A stretch of 64,000 bases of DNA from the NCBI RefSeq assembly GCF_036567765.1, contig NZ_DATCTU010000008.1, forward strand, positions 24,263 through 88,262, in the 5' to 3' direction. The notes under the pieces are model-generated. The model did no database searches. It was not told the origin of the DNA and saw nothing but the letters and a program-made list of their open reading frames with translations. Position 1 is the first letter of the stretch, and every line of letters begins with the position of its first letter. Shown here piece after piece: positions 17,735 to 26,729 of this stretch. The position numbers were made by a program, and so were the translations under genes. The DNA comes from Pseudobacteroides sp. Its GTDB lineage: Bacteria; Bacillota; Clostridia; Acetivibrionales; DSM-2933.

Positions 17735-19914
17735 TATTTAAGAAAATTTTGAGCTTGACCAAAAGGTACCCTGTAGTTAGGCAGCATGACGTAACAGACT
17801 GCGGTGCCGCGTGTCTTGCTTCAATTGTGAAATATTACGGCGGAAATATCTCAATAGCCAGGCTAAGAGAATACTCAGGTACAGGTAAAGAAGGTACAAC
17901 AGGGTTTGGGCTTGTGAAGGCATTGCAAAGACTTGGGTTTACTGCAAAGGGCCTTAAAGCTCAGCTTGAGCAGTTGGTAAATGAGGAATTTCCGCTGATT
18001 GCACATGTGATAAAAGACAATGACGGTAAAAAGCTTGAGCACTATGTTGTGGTTTATAAAATAGATGATAGCAGTATAACTTTCATGGACCCTGCTAAAG
18101 GAGTTGTCAGGGAGAAACTTTCCCTTTTTTATGATGTTTATACGGGAAGGGTAATATCCTTAAAGCCGGGAGATAGCCTTGACATAAAAACAAGTAACAA
18201 CAGGGCTTTATTTGGGTTGATAGCATCCATAGTTAAAGTACTTAAGCTCTCCATTTTTATTATTGTTTTGATATCCTTTGTATTTACAGGGCTTGGAATA
18301 TTAAGCACCTATTATATGAAGTATTTGTTTGATACGGTTATCGGAGAAGGGGTATTTAATCAGCTTACTTACGTATCCCTTTTCTTTATCGGTATTTTCT
18401 TTTTCCAGCTCCTTTTAGGGATATTAAGAAGCCTTATGGTTACCAAATTGGCATTAAAGATAGATAAAGAGCTTATGCTGAGCTATTTTAAGCATGTATT
18501 AAGGCTTCCCATGAGCTTTTTTATTTCCAGGAAGGACGGCGAGATAATATCCAGGTTCATGGATGCCTCGAAAATCCGTGAAGCCATATCAGGCATAACC
18601 CTCACCCTTTCCATCGACACAGTTCTTGCTATAGCTGGCGGAGTTATTCTGTTTATGTCAAATAGGTTTCTCTTCTTTATAACATTATGCATCATGGTGC
18701 TGTATGGAATAACTGTGTTGTGTTTTATAAGGCCCCTAAGAAAAATAAACACGCTTCAGATGGAAAGCAATGCACATCTTACCTCTCATCTTGTTGAGAG
18801 CTTAAATGGTGTTGAAACATTAAAGTCATTCAATGCTTTAAATGAGACTGATAAGACTGCGGAAAAAAACTTTGACGATCTCATAAAAAAAGTATATAAA
18901 GGCAGCATACTCTACTCTGTGCTGACTACCCTTACATCTGCCATCAATGGTCTTGGTACCATATTGATACTTTGGTTCGGTATTATTGAGATTTCTACAG
19001 GAAAGATGTCTACCGGCGATCTTCTTGCCTTTAATGCATTACTCCAATACTTTCTTACCCCTGTCAAAAATCTCATTGACCTGTCATCGGAGATACAAAC
19101 AGCTGCAGCTGCATCAAGCAGGCTTGGGGAAATATTAGAAATAGAAGGGGAAAAATACATAGACCCTGAAAGAAGTGTAATACCTGACACCTTGTCGGAG
19201 GATATTGATATAGACAGCATAACATTTAGATACGGATATAAACGGCCTGTAATAGAAAATCTGTCCCTCCACATAAATGCGGGAGACAAGGTTGCTGTTG
19301 TAGGTGGCAGCGGATCGGGAAAAACAACACTTGCAAGGCTGATTATGAATTATTACCTTCCAGAGAAGGGCACAATAAAGATCGGTGGAATTGACTTAAG
19401 AAATATACCTTTAGAGACTATCAGGAAAAAAATTGCATTCATATCCCAGGATGTGTTTCTTCTAAGCGGCACAATAGCAGATAATATAAGACTTGGCAAT
19501 CCTCATGCCTCCATGGAGGAAGTGATGGAAGCGTCTCAACATGCAAACTGTCATGAGTTTATTGAGAAGCTGCCACTAAAGTATGAAACCTACATAGAGG
19601 AAAACGGTTCAAACCTTTCAGGTGGTCAAAGGCAGCGAATTGCTATTGCCAGGGCCTTCTTGCTAAAGCCTGATGTTCTAATTATGGATGAGGCCACAAG
19701 CAACCTTGACACCATCACCGAAGAGGCCATATCAAATACCCTCGACCTTTTTGATAAAAAGGTTACAAGGATCATAATAGCTCATCGCCTATCTACAATA
19801 AAAAGATGCCGGAGAATATTCGTACTTGAAAACGGCAGAATATCCGAATCCGGCACCCATGAAGAACTCCTTTTGAATAACGGGCTATATAAGGAAATGT
19901 TTAATTTATTGTAA
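17731..19914 (+). CDS. Peptidase-containing ABC exporter (C39/PCAT)
   Basis: This 727-residue transporter has an N-terminal C39 cysteine protease with C24 in DVTDCGAACLA, its histidine in EHYVVVYKI and aspartate in FMDPAKG. Six membrane segments follow (about 165-450), then the ATPase with GGSGSGKTT, signature LSGGQRQR and Walker B VLIMDEATS. Members cut a leader after a double glycine and export the core peptide, matching the GG in the precursor. The start overlaps the radical SAM stop. The 3-prime end overlaps the convergent propeller gene by 14 nt. Confidence 0.93.
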   Translation: MIFKKILSLTKRYPVVRQHDVTDCGAACLASIVKYYGGNISIARLREYSGTGKEGTTGFGLVKALQRLGFTAKGLKAQLEQLVNEEFPLIAHVIKDNDGKKLEHYVVVYKIDDSSITFMDPAKGVVREKLSLFYDVYTGRVISLKPGDSLDIKTSNNRALFGLIASIVKVLKLSIFIIVLISFVFTGLGILSTYYMKYLFDTVIGEGVFNQLTYVSLFFIGIFFFQLLLGILRSLMVTKLALKIDKELMLSYFKHVLRLPMSFFISRKDGEIISRFMDASKIREAISGITLTLSIDTVLAIAGGVILFMSNRFLFFITLCIMVLYGITVLCFIRPLRKINTLQMESNAHLTSHLVESLNGVETLKSFNALNETDKTAEKNFDDLIKKVYKGSILYSVLTTLTSAINGLGTILILWFGIIEISTGKMSTGDLLAFNALLQYFLTPVKNLIDLSSEIQTAAAASSRLGEILEIEGEKYIDPERSVIPDTLSEDIDIDSITFRYGYKRPVIENLSLHINAGDKVAVVGGSGSGKTTLARLIMNYYLPEKGTIKIGGIDLRNIPLETIRKKIAFISQDVFLLSGTIADNIRLGNPHASMEEVMEASQHANCHEFIEKLPLKYETYIEENGSNLSGGQRQRIAIARAFLLKPDVLIMDEATSNLDTITEEAISNTLDLFDKKVTRIIIAHRLSTIKRCRRIFVLENGRISESGTHEELLLNNGLYKEMFNLL

Positions 19915-21880
19915 AAGTCAGGTTGTATATGTTGGGTGAACTTGGCTTCGGACAGAACAGGGTCAATGTATTCCCTTCTTCTCTAAGCCTTCCGTAATCA
20001 ACCAGGGGATCTGAGAAAAACTTATCCTGATACTCTGTACTGATCATTTTCCAATCACTCCAATTTGACGATGCTGATGCTGCGGCAATTCGAAGATTTG
20101 GCAGTATTGCGTAAATATTGTTTGATTTTGAAAATGCCAGCTTGCCTCTGAAGTTTAAGACTGAAGGGAAAGTAGTGTTTGTTCGGTGCCATACACCGCT
20201 TGCATCCCTCCAATAATGGAAGTAAACAGTCTTGTTCCTTGCGTTGGTAAAATTGGAGTCGTCAGCCTGGGAATCAGGCAAATGGGATAAAAGAACATGT
20301 ATCTGCCCGTTATTATCCACCATTTGTGCTTCCTGGTTGATAAGCCCCCTGTTTTGATTAATTGTCCAAACCTTGACCCCCGTCGTATTTTTATTCACAA
20401 AACTTGAACCGGTAACTGCTACGGTTGTTCCGGCATTATTCTTCCAGGTACGGCCGTTATCGTCACTATAAATATACATAAGATCGTGGTTGGTTGTTGC
20501 ATCAGGGGTTTCACGCCAGCACCAGGTTTCATGGAGCCTGCCGTTTTTGTCATAGGTAATGCCATGGGCGTAGGCATTATTATTCTGGGATATCCCATCT
20601 ATATATTTACCTAAGGAAGTCCATTTTTTAGTTGATCCGTCATACTCCAACAGATACTGGTCTCCGCTTCCGCTCTGGCCATATCTGTATTCAAAGAGAA
20701 GCTTGTTGGACGGTGTTGTTATAAATCTTGGGTATGTAACAAGTGTTATTTTATTACCAGGTATGAGACTGCTGGTAACTGCACCGAAAGTTGACGCATT
20801 CCATGTAAAGTTTTGAGGGTTTGCAGCAAGGCCTGGTACCGATACACGATAGTGAAGGTCATTGCCGTGGTGGTCAAAAGCAAGGTGAATTGTTCCGTCC
20901 TGAGGGCAAATTCCTATAGATATTGTGTTATGTGCGTCAACGGCTGACAGAGGGTGGTCTGTAAATTCGAATTTTGCCCACTCGCCGTTCGGTAATTTCC
21001 TTCTGCACATTACAACATGCTTGTTTGTGTTCCAGAAGGCTGAATACTGGTATCCATTGTAAGATACTATTCCATCCTGCTGAAAGGATTCTCCGTTTAA
21101 ATATCCTCCGTATGATACGCTTGTAAGCCCTGAATATGTCATTAGTGAGTCTTCTGTTTTAACTAAAGACGGCATAACATTTTGTATTGTAGGTGTTGGT
21201 GATTTGGTTGGAGTCGGAGTCCAAGCTGGAGTATTTGTGGAAGTTGGAGTGTAGGTTGAAGTTGGAGTATAAGTTGAAGTTGGAGTACCTGAAGGTATTG
21301 ATGTTATATAGCTTGCAATTATTACGGGATACTCTGACGAAACTTTATTAAAATTGGCGGCTATAAGAATCAGGTCTGTCATGTTGATAGCATTATCTTT
21401 ATTTAAATCATAATCTGCCTTATACTTCGCATCACCTTTAACTGCGTTGAATACCTGTGCCATAAGTATTATATCCGACATATTTAAAGAACCGTCGCCA
21501 TTAAAATCTCCAGGCCATAAGTATATCGGTGAACTCTCGGTTCCCAGCTGCAAACTACCTGTTAACTGAATGCTTTGTGAGCTTCTTGAAAGGTATCCTG
21601 TCTTTATAAATTTTATCACGTAGCCGTTTGCGTTTGCAGGAACATTAGGAATTGTAAAGTAGCCATTTTCATCGCTTAAGGCCCATAACCCTGTGCCGGA
21701 TATTTCTACTCTGGTCCCTGAAAGGATAAGCTGGGCAGCAGATACAGGGTATGTAAAACCGCTGTTTACATAGCCGGAAATGGAGTTCCCTGCCCCATCT
21801 GCGTTTACAGGTACAAACAAGCCGGTAATTAATGCTGATACTATCAATAATATAACAAATAGATTTTTCTTGTGAAACAT
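19901..21880 (-). CDS. Secreted X-dockerin protein with BNR_4-like beta-propeller
   Basis: The 659-residue protein has a signal peptide (to about residue 27), then an X-module (about 32-115) and a two-repeat dockerin (about 117-185; DGSLNMSDIILMAQVFN and DNAINMTDLILIAANFN). A long Thr-Pro-Ser linker with repeated TSTYTP units leads to a C-terminal domain of about 430 residues. That domain has BNR-type strands (YIYSDDNGRTWKN) and a conserved DAHNTISIGICPQDGTIHLAFDHHGND stretch, in line with the BNR_4 group of seven-bladed propellers, which includes polysaccharide lyases and glycosidases. The substrate is unknown. An N-terminal dockerin is unusual. The protein is probably cellulosomal. Confidence 0.8.
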   Translation of the reverse strand: MFHKKNLFVILLIVSALITGLFVPVNADGAGNSISGYVNSGFTYPVSAAQLILSGTRVEISGTGLWALSDENGYFTIPNVPANANGYVIKFIKTGYLSRSSQSIQLTGSLQLGTESSPIYLWPGDFNGDGSLNMSDIILMAQVFNAVKGDAKYKADYDLNKDNAINMTDLILIAANFNKVSSEYPVIIASYITSIPSGTPTSTYTPTSTYTPTSTNTPAWTPTPTKSPTPTIQNVMPSLVKTEDSLMTYSGLTSVSYGGYLNGESFQQDGIVSYNGYQYSAFWNTNKHVVMCRRKLPNGEWAKFEFTDHPLSAVDAHNTISIGICPQDGTIHLAFDHHGNDLHYRVSVPGLAANPQNFTWNASTFGAVTSSLIPGNKITLVTYPRFITTPSNKLLFEYRYGQSGSGDQYLLEYDGSTKKWTSLGKYIDGISQNNNAYAHGITYDKNGRLHETWCWRETPDATTNHDLMYIYSDDNGRTWKNNAGTTVAVTGSSFVNKNTTGVKVWTINQNRGLINQEAQMVDNNGQIHVLLSHLPDSQADDSNFTNARNKTVYFHYWRDASGVWHRTNTTFPSVLNFRGKLAFSKSNNIYAILPNLRIAAASASSNWSDWKMISTEYQDKFFSDPLVDYGRLREEGNTLTLFCPKPSSPNIYNLTFTIN

Positions 21881-21951
21881 TATAACTCCTCCTTAACTAA
21901 AACTTAGATAAACTGAAATATTAAAAGATTTATCATTCGTGCTTTAATATA

Positions 21952-22045
21952 TAAATTACGAAAAATCGATTACATTCCGTTTTCGCACGTATCCTTGAAT
22001 CGTTGGTTACATGCTCGCCGTAATGTAAGATTTTTATCGTAATTT
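21952..22045. repeat. Long inverted repeat in divergent intergenic region
   Basis: The left arm, beginning TAAATTACGA at 21952, matches the inverted right arm ending ATCGTAATTTA near 22045 over about 25 bp, with a few mismatches; the spacer is about 44 bp. It lies between two divergent cellulosomal genes. The structure suits an operator, a hairpin-forming RNA or a small mobile repeat. Confidence 0.55.
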
Positions 22046-22204
22046 ATTTAGTTATATTTTAACATATAATTTATGTCAAATTCATTAATATAGATTTTTA
22101 AGTAAAAATTACACCTTAGATTCTTCATATGCATATTAGAAGTATTATTTTATTTAACACTTTTTCACCGTTTGACAATCTTTTCATTATTAATTACCAT
22201 ATGA

Positions 22205-22210
22205 TATAAT
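22205..22210 (+). promoter_or_regulatory. Putative -10 box for the GH26 gene
   Basis: A perfect TATAAT lies 60 nt upstream of the GH26 start. TTCATT stands 16 bp upstream as a weak -35. The ribosome site AGGGGTG precedes the ATG at 22270. The rest of the 389-nt divergent gap holds only the inverted repeat described separately. Confidence 0.4.
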
Positions 22211-22269
22211 TTAAATAATAGTATAAGAAACTAAAAACCATAATTTTCTTAAAGGGGTGTATGTAAAAT

Positions 22270-24027
22270 ATGGGGGAATTTTTTAGAAGAGTACTGTCTT
22301 TGTTAACAGCCATTACAATGGCTTGTTCAGTACTTTTAACCATGCCTGCAACAGTTCAGGCAGCCAATTCAGTACCTGTAGATGTTGAAGCGGAAGCTTG
22401 TACTCTCAGCAACGGTGCTGTTGTCGTTACCAATGTCTATGGGACTAATTATCCTGGGTACTCGGGAAACGGATTTGTTTGGGCAACCAATGCAGGTACA
22501 ATATCGCTGGAGGTAAATGTTCCTAAAGACGCTATGTATGAGCTTAAAACAAGATGTTGGATGTATTTAGGAAAAGAGGGCGAAACCAGGCTTCAGGCTG
22601 TTACCGTCAACGGCGTATCATACAGCGATTTCTATATTCCAAATAAAAATGGATGGATTGATTACAGTTTTGGATTTTTCTTTCTTAAAGCAGGTACAGC
22701 AAAAATTGAGATCGGCACTTCCGGAAGCTGGGGCTATATACTTTATGATAAAGTGAAATTTGACTATGCAGACATGCCAGATCTTAAAATCGACCCGGCT
22801 ACATGTGATACTAAAGCAACTTCTGAAACAAAGGCTCTTAAAAAATACCTCACCAGTGTATACGGCAATAAAATTATTTCCGGTCAACAAGAAATTTACG
22901 GCGGCGGAAATAACGGAAATATGGAATTGGAATTTGATTACATATATGATAAAACAGGCAAATTGCCTGCAATCAGAGGCTTTGATTTTATGAATTACAA
23001 TCCTCTATACGGATGGGAAGACGGTACAACAAATCGCATCATCGACTGGGTAAAAGAGAAAGGCGGAATTGCAACAGCATGTTGGCATATCAATGTTCCA
23101 TCTGATTTTACAAGCTATAAAATCGGTGATAAATTGGATTGGACAAAATGTACATATAAGCCGACAAAAAGCTTTAACACGGCAAACTGTCTAGATAAAT
23201 CAACAAAGGAATACGCTTACCTGATGCTTGCAATTGATGATCTTGCCAAACAGCTCCTCATTCTTCAGGAGGCAAATGTTCCTGTGCTTCTGCGCCCTTT
23301 CCATGAAGCAGAAGGCAACAACAACACCGATGGCTCAGGAGCATGGTTCTGGTGGGGTACCGGTGGTGCGGAGGTTTACAAAGAGCTATGGAAACTTCTT
23401 TACACTACACTAACTGAAAAGTATGGTATTCATAATGCTATATGGGAAGTAAATCTTTATCTAAATGCAAATTCAGCACAATGGTATCCTGGAGATAAAT
23501 ATGTAGATATCGTTGCATATGATAAGTATGAAGGATCACCTTATACATGGAAAACAAGTGCAGCTACAACAGCATTTCTTAAACTTGTAAATTACACAAA
23601 CGATACAAAGATGGTTGCAATGACTGAAAATGACGTTATTCCCGATATTCAGAACATGGTTAATGAAGGTGCTTGGTGGCTGTATTTCTGCCCATGGTAT
23701 GGTGAGTTTATTACCAGTCCAAGCAAAAATGATCCGAAACTTCTCAATACTATCTACAACAGCCAATATGTAATTACGCTGGATGAACTGCCGCCAAATT
23801 TATATGAATTCACACAAACTGTTACACCAACGCCAACACCTGCAAACAGTCTTGACTTAAACCATGACGGTGCCATAAACATGGCAGATGTCGTTATTTT
23901 GGCGAAAGTATTTAATTCAGTCCGTGGTGATTCAAAATATGTTGATGCATATGACCTGAATAAAGACGGAGCCATAAATATGTCGGATGTAATAATGCTT
24001 GCATCTAAATTCAACACTGTTGTTTAA
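22270..24027 (+). CDS. Cellulosomal mannanase: CBM35-like, GH26, dockerin
   Basis: This 585-residue secreted enzyme has a signal peptide cut near residue 32. A beta-sandwich carbohydrate-binding module resembling CBM35 (about 35-170; VEAEACTLSNG to YDKVKFDYAD) comes first. The GH26 barrel (about 180-515) has acid/base E346 in LLRPFHEAEG and nucleophile E453 in AMTENDVI. GH26 enzymes mainly cleave beta-1,4-mannans. After a short TPTPTP linker there is a two-repeat dockerin (DGAINMADVVILAKVFN and DGAINMSDVIMLASKFN) without the X-module seen in the other two dockerin proteins here. It is probably part of the hemicellulose-degrading set. Confidence 0.9.
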   Translation: MGEFFRRVLSLLTAITMACSVLLTMPATVQAANSVPVDVEAEACTLSNGAVVVTNVYGTNYPGYSGNGFVWATNAGTISLEVNVPKDAMYELKTRCWMYLGKEGETRLQAVTVNGVSYSDFYIPNKNGWIDYSFGFFFLKAGTAKIEIGTSGSWGYILYDKVKFDYADMPDLKIDPATCDTKATSETKALKKYLTSVYGNKIISGQQEIYGGGNNGNMELEFDYIYDKTGKLPAIRGFDFMNYNPLYGWEDGTTNRIIDWVKEKGGIATACWHINVPSDFTSYKIGDKLDWTKCTYKPTKSFNTANCLDKSTKEYAYLMLAIDDLAKQLLILQEANVPVLLRPFHEAEGNNNTDGSGAWFWWGTGGAEVYKELWKLLYTTLTEKYGIHNAIWEVNLYLNANSAQWYPGDKYVDIVAYDKYEGSPYTWKTSAATTAFLKLVNYTNDTKMVAMTENDVIPDIQNMVNEGAWWLYFCPWYGEFITSPSKNDPKLLNTIYNSQYVITLDELPPNLYEFTQTVTPTPTPANSLDLNHDGAINMADVVILAKVFNSVRGDSKYVDAYDLNKDGAINMSDVIMLASKFNTVV

Positions 24028-24050
24028 GTTCCGGATTGACATACAATAAA

Positions 24051-24085
24051 AACAGGTTACCTATAACCATGGTAACCTGTTTTTT
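24051..24085. terminator. Intrinsic terminator after the GH26 gene
   Basis: A perfect 11-bp stem (AACAGGTTACC paired with GGTAACCTGTT) with a 9-nt loop is followed by a T run on the plus strand and preceded by an A run. It serves the GH26 gene and probably also the convergent coiled-coil gene. Confidence 0.85.
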
Positions 24086-24110
24086 ATGTAAAGCCAATTT
24101 TTGATCGGGC

Positions 24111-25013
24111 TTAAGCTTTTTTAGCAGCTGAAGCAGTAGTCTTGATGCTCTTAACCAAGGCATCATAAGCTGTCTTCTTATCTTTAAACTCTTTGTAAAG
24201 CTTAAAAAGCTGATCATTCAAAGACTTGATTTTTGCTTTGTCCTTAGGCTTTGTTTTAAGAGCTGTTTTCAAATCTGCATTAACAGTTTTGATTTTTGCG
24301 TTTACAGCAGCAACATCCTTATCATATGTTGCTTTAGCAGTTTCCAATTTGGCTACTGCGTCAGCACCATACTTTGCTATCATTTTAATTTTTTCAATGG
24401 ATGAATTTAAAGCCTTTTTCTTATCAGTCATATCTTTGCAAACAGTTTTGATCTGATCTTTCAAGCTTTTAACCTTTTCTTTGTCAACTGTTGTAGCTTT
24501 AAGAGCTGCATCCAGATCTTTATCTAAAGTATTAAGCTTTTCCTTTAATGGAGCAATATCCTTTTCGTATGCTGCTTTAGCTGCTTCGATTTTAGCAACA
24601 GCATCAGCACCATACTCCGCTGTCAACATTACCTTCTCGATTTCTTTAGCCAAAGCCGCCTGCTTTGTGCCGATTTCCTTCTTTATTGATGACATAAGGT
24701 CTTTGAGTGCAGTAACCTTAGCGGAATCTACAGGATTTGCTGCCTTTGCAGCGTTCAAATCGGCTGTGACAATTTTTAACTGCTCGTTTAAGGGTGCTAC
24801 CTCTTTATTGAAGGCATCCTTCAAAGCCTGTATTTTTGCCTGTGCCTCAGCGTCAAGCTCTTTAACGGGTTTTTTAGAAAACTTTAAGCCTTGATCACCC
24901 AGCTTTTTAGGAGCAGCGTTTTTTACCTGAAAGTTTCCTTTACATGCAATAGCACCGGTTGATATAGTAAGTAGCATGGCCGCAGCTGTAATCCCAGAAA
25001 TAAACTTTTTCAT
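24111..25013 (-). CDS. Secreted coiled-coil protein with three tandem repeats
   Basis: The 300-residue protein has a signal peptide (about residues 1-22; a cysteine follows at 24). The body is almost entirely Ala/Lys/Asp/Leu-rich helix in three tandem repeats of about 80 residues, each containing a (Y/F)xK(D/E)(I/V)AP-like start and ending near AEYGADAVAKIE/AKYGADAVAKLE. Coiled-coil heptads are evident. AAGGAG precedes the ATG. I do not recognise a family. A cell-surface spacer or envelope-binding role is possible given the secreted neighbours, but no anchor motif is seen. Confidence 0.65.
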   Translation of the reverse strand: MKKFISGITAAAMLLTISTGAIACKGNFQVKNAAPKKLGDQGLKFSKKPVKELDAEAQAKIQALKDAFNKEVAPLNEQLKIVTADLNAAKAANPVDSAKVTALKDLMSSIKKEIGTKQAALAKEIEKVMLTAEYGADAVAKIEAAKAAYEKDIAPLKEKLNTLDKDLDAALKATTVDKEKVKSLKDQIKTVCKDMTDKKKALNSSIEKIKMIAKYGADAVAKLETAKATYDKDVAAVNAKIKTVNADLKTALKTKPKDKAKIKSLNDQLFKLYKEFKDKKTAYDALVKSIKTTASAAKKA

Positions 25014-25267
25014 TAATAAATCATCTCCTTCTTAAAACTAATTAATTAAGTTACACTAGAATATACAGCCTTCGGGATCGTTTTATGACGTATATAATAT
25101 TTACAGTTTTGTTACATCAATATCACAAAATTATTACACGATTACTTATTTTAAAGTGTTTAATCCAATATTTAGCTAAAATGGTAAATGGTGTCTTCTT
25201 TGATCTTCATTAAAAATTCTGCATCAAAAGTACCCCAACCCTGCTAAAGTTAAAAACATTTATCAGA

Positions 25268-25876
25268 TTAGTTTATGTTACCATATTGTTCTACTACATA
25301 GCCGGACGTAACCATCTCACCATACCAGTTTGCAATCATTGTACCATCTATAGGATTTGATAGAGTGGGACAGTTTTCGAGCGTAACCGTAGTGCTTACT
25401 TCCTGCAGTATTTTAAAGCCTATCTTTGAAACAATCCCGGTAGTTTCAGCTATACCACCATCTCTGTAACCAGCCAGATACATATATCCCCTCATAGCGT
25501 CTATTGTGCCATTGGAATGATCAAACACAGCTGCTTCATATGGGTAATAAGCACTGTTTAACAAAATCTCTCCCATTAGTTTGTTCTCAAAATTTATTGA
25601 ATTAACTCTTTCTGGATATGGCTGTCCTGTCACTAGATCTACTGCTTGTAAAACTGTAGGATCATACTCTAAGTGGAATTGGATTCCAGAGAAGTTAGAA
25701 ATGTTTTCCACGTTGATATTAGCAGTAATGATCTCCCCAACAGTTGCATTAGATCTGTCAAAGCTTAAAATTACTTTAGAAGGGGGTACATCAGTGGCAC
25801 TGACTGGTAAAAAGTTAAAACAAACCATTGATATTGCTAGAAAAAACATACAAAACGACTTTAACCTCTTATTCAT
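25268..25876 (-). CDS. Secreted single-cohesin protein (type II-like)
   Basis: The 202-residue product has a signal peptide (to about residue 28) followed by one cohesin domain. Type II features are present: SFDRSNATVGEIITANINVEN, FHLEYDPTVLQAV, GEILLNSAYYP, and RGYMYLAGYRDGGIAETTG before the final strand. There is no SLH, sortase signal, dockerin or second cohesin, so it is a minimal free or weakly attached scaffold unit. It could capture the type II-like X-dockerins on the GH9 and propeller proteins encoded nearby. I start at ATG 25876-25874 with AGGAGG 7 nt upstream; the longer in-frame start lacks a ribosome site. Confidence 0.82.
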   Translation of the reverse strand: MNKRLKSFCMFFLAISMVCFNFLPVSATDVPPSKVILSFDRSNATVGEIITANINVENISNFSGIQFHLEYDPTVLQAVDLVTGQPYPERVNSINFENKLMGEILLNSAYYPYEAAVFDHSNGTIDAMRGYMYLAGYRDGGIAETTGIVSKIGFKILQEVSTTVTLENCPTLSNPIDGTMIANWYGEMVTSGYVVEQYGNIN

Positions 25877-26149
25877 AATTATACCTCCTAATGTAAATAA
25901 TGTCATAAATTAATCATAGCATTATATGATATTAATGTCAACTATACCAGTTTGCTACAAATCAAGCTTATAGAATGGATTCAGCGATTCAAGCACCCTA
26001 ATCAGCACACTTAACTACTATATCTAAGCAATATTCAACCAATTTCATGTGTGGTGTATAATGGATTTCTAGTGTGTTTATATTTCTCTATGTCAATTTC
26101 CACAATTTCCATTATTTTGCACATTAATTCATCACTTCTTCTAATAACA

Positions 26150-26630
26150 TCCATCTTGCTTTTTAGCAAAAGAAGAATATGATTCTTTGGAAACGTTTAT
26201 TGCTAATAAAATGCGAATTGCTGAGTTCATCATTGTATTGATTTGACTCACGGTATGCGTAAATGCTAAGGTCAGTAGAATCTTGAGTAAACCTTCTTTG
26301 GGCATATCCGTCAAATAATACCCCACTGCTATAATGAAATTACTGTACCAAAATCAAAATAATGTATTCGGGATTTTGATTTAGTTCTTTAACAGTATTG
26401 ATTGAGAAATTACTATGCCCGCCAAAACCAATTAGAATGCCCAATTCTTTACATCGGAAGGCAAGAATGTACGATGTTTGATTATCTATAGTTTTCTTAA
26501 TCCTGTATGAGTCGGAAATACTTAGAGAGTCAACTAGATCTTTGCTTTTTCTTGAAAGAATCGATAAAATTTTTTCAGCACAAATTGTACGAACTTTACC
26601 CTCAGACTGTATATGGGTCTTTGCATTCAC
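26150..26630 (-). pseudogene. Possible interrupted hypothetical gene
   Basis: A GTG-initiated frame encodes 96 residues to a TAA near 26340. The same frame then continues open for about 63 more codons (FDGYAQRRFTQDSTDLSIYAY and onward) to a second stop near 26150. The composition on both sides looks protein-like, so a nonsense mutation is possible. No family is recognised and no good ribosome site is seen. The overlapping hydrophobic frame at 26141-26326 is the alternative. Confidence 0.25.
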
Positions 26631-26729
26631 TGCTGTGTTTCAGGATGCACCAGATGGCGTTCCCCTGCTCAAGACCTCCAAGTCATAGCTCTCTTTTATT
26701 AAAAAATTTACCTCAAAAGCTTAATGTCA

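Noticed and set aside
26141..26326. 61-residue hydrophobic protein frame
   Set aside because: It has no ribosome site and overlaps a frame with more protein-like composition.
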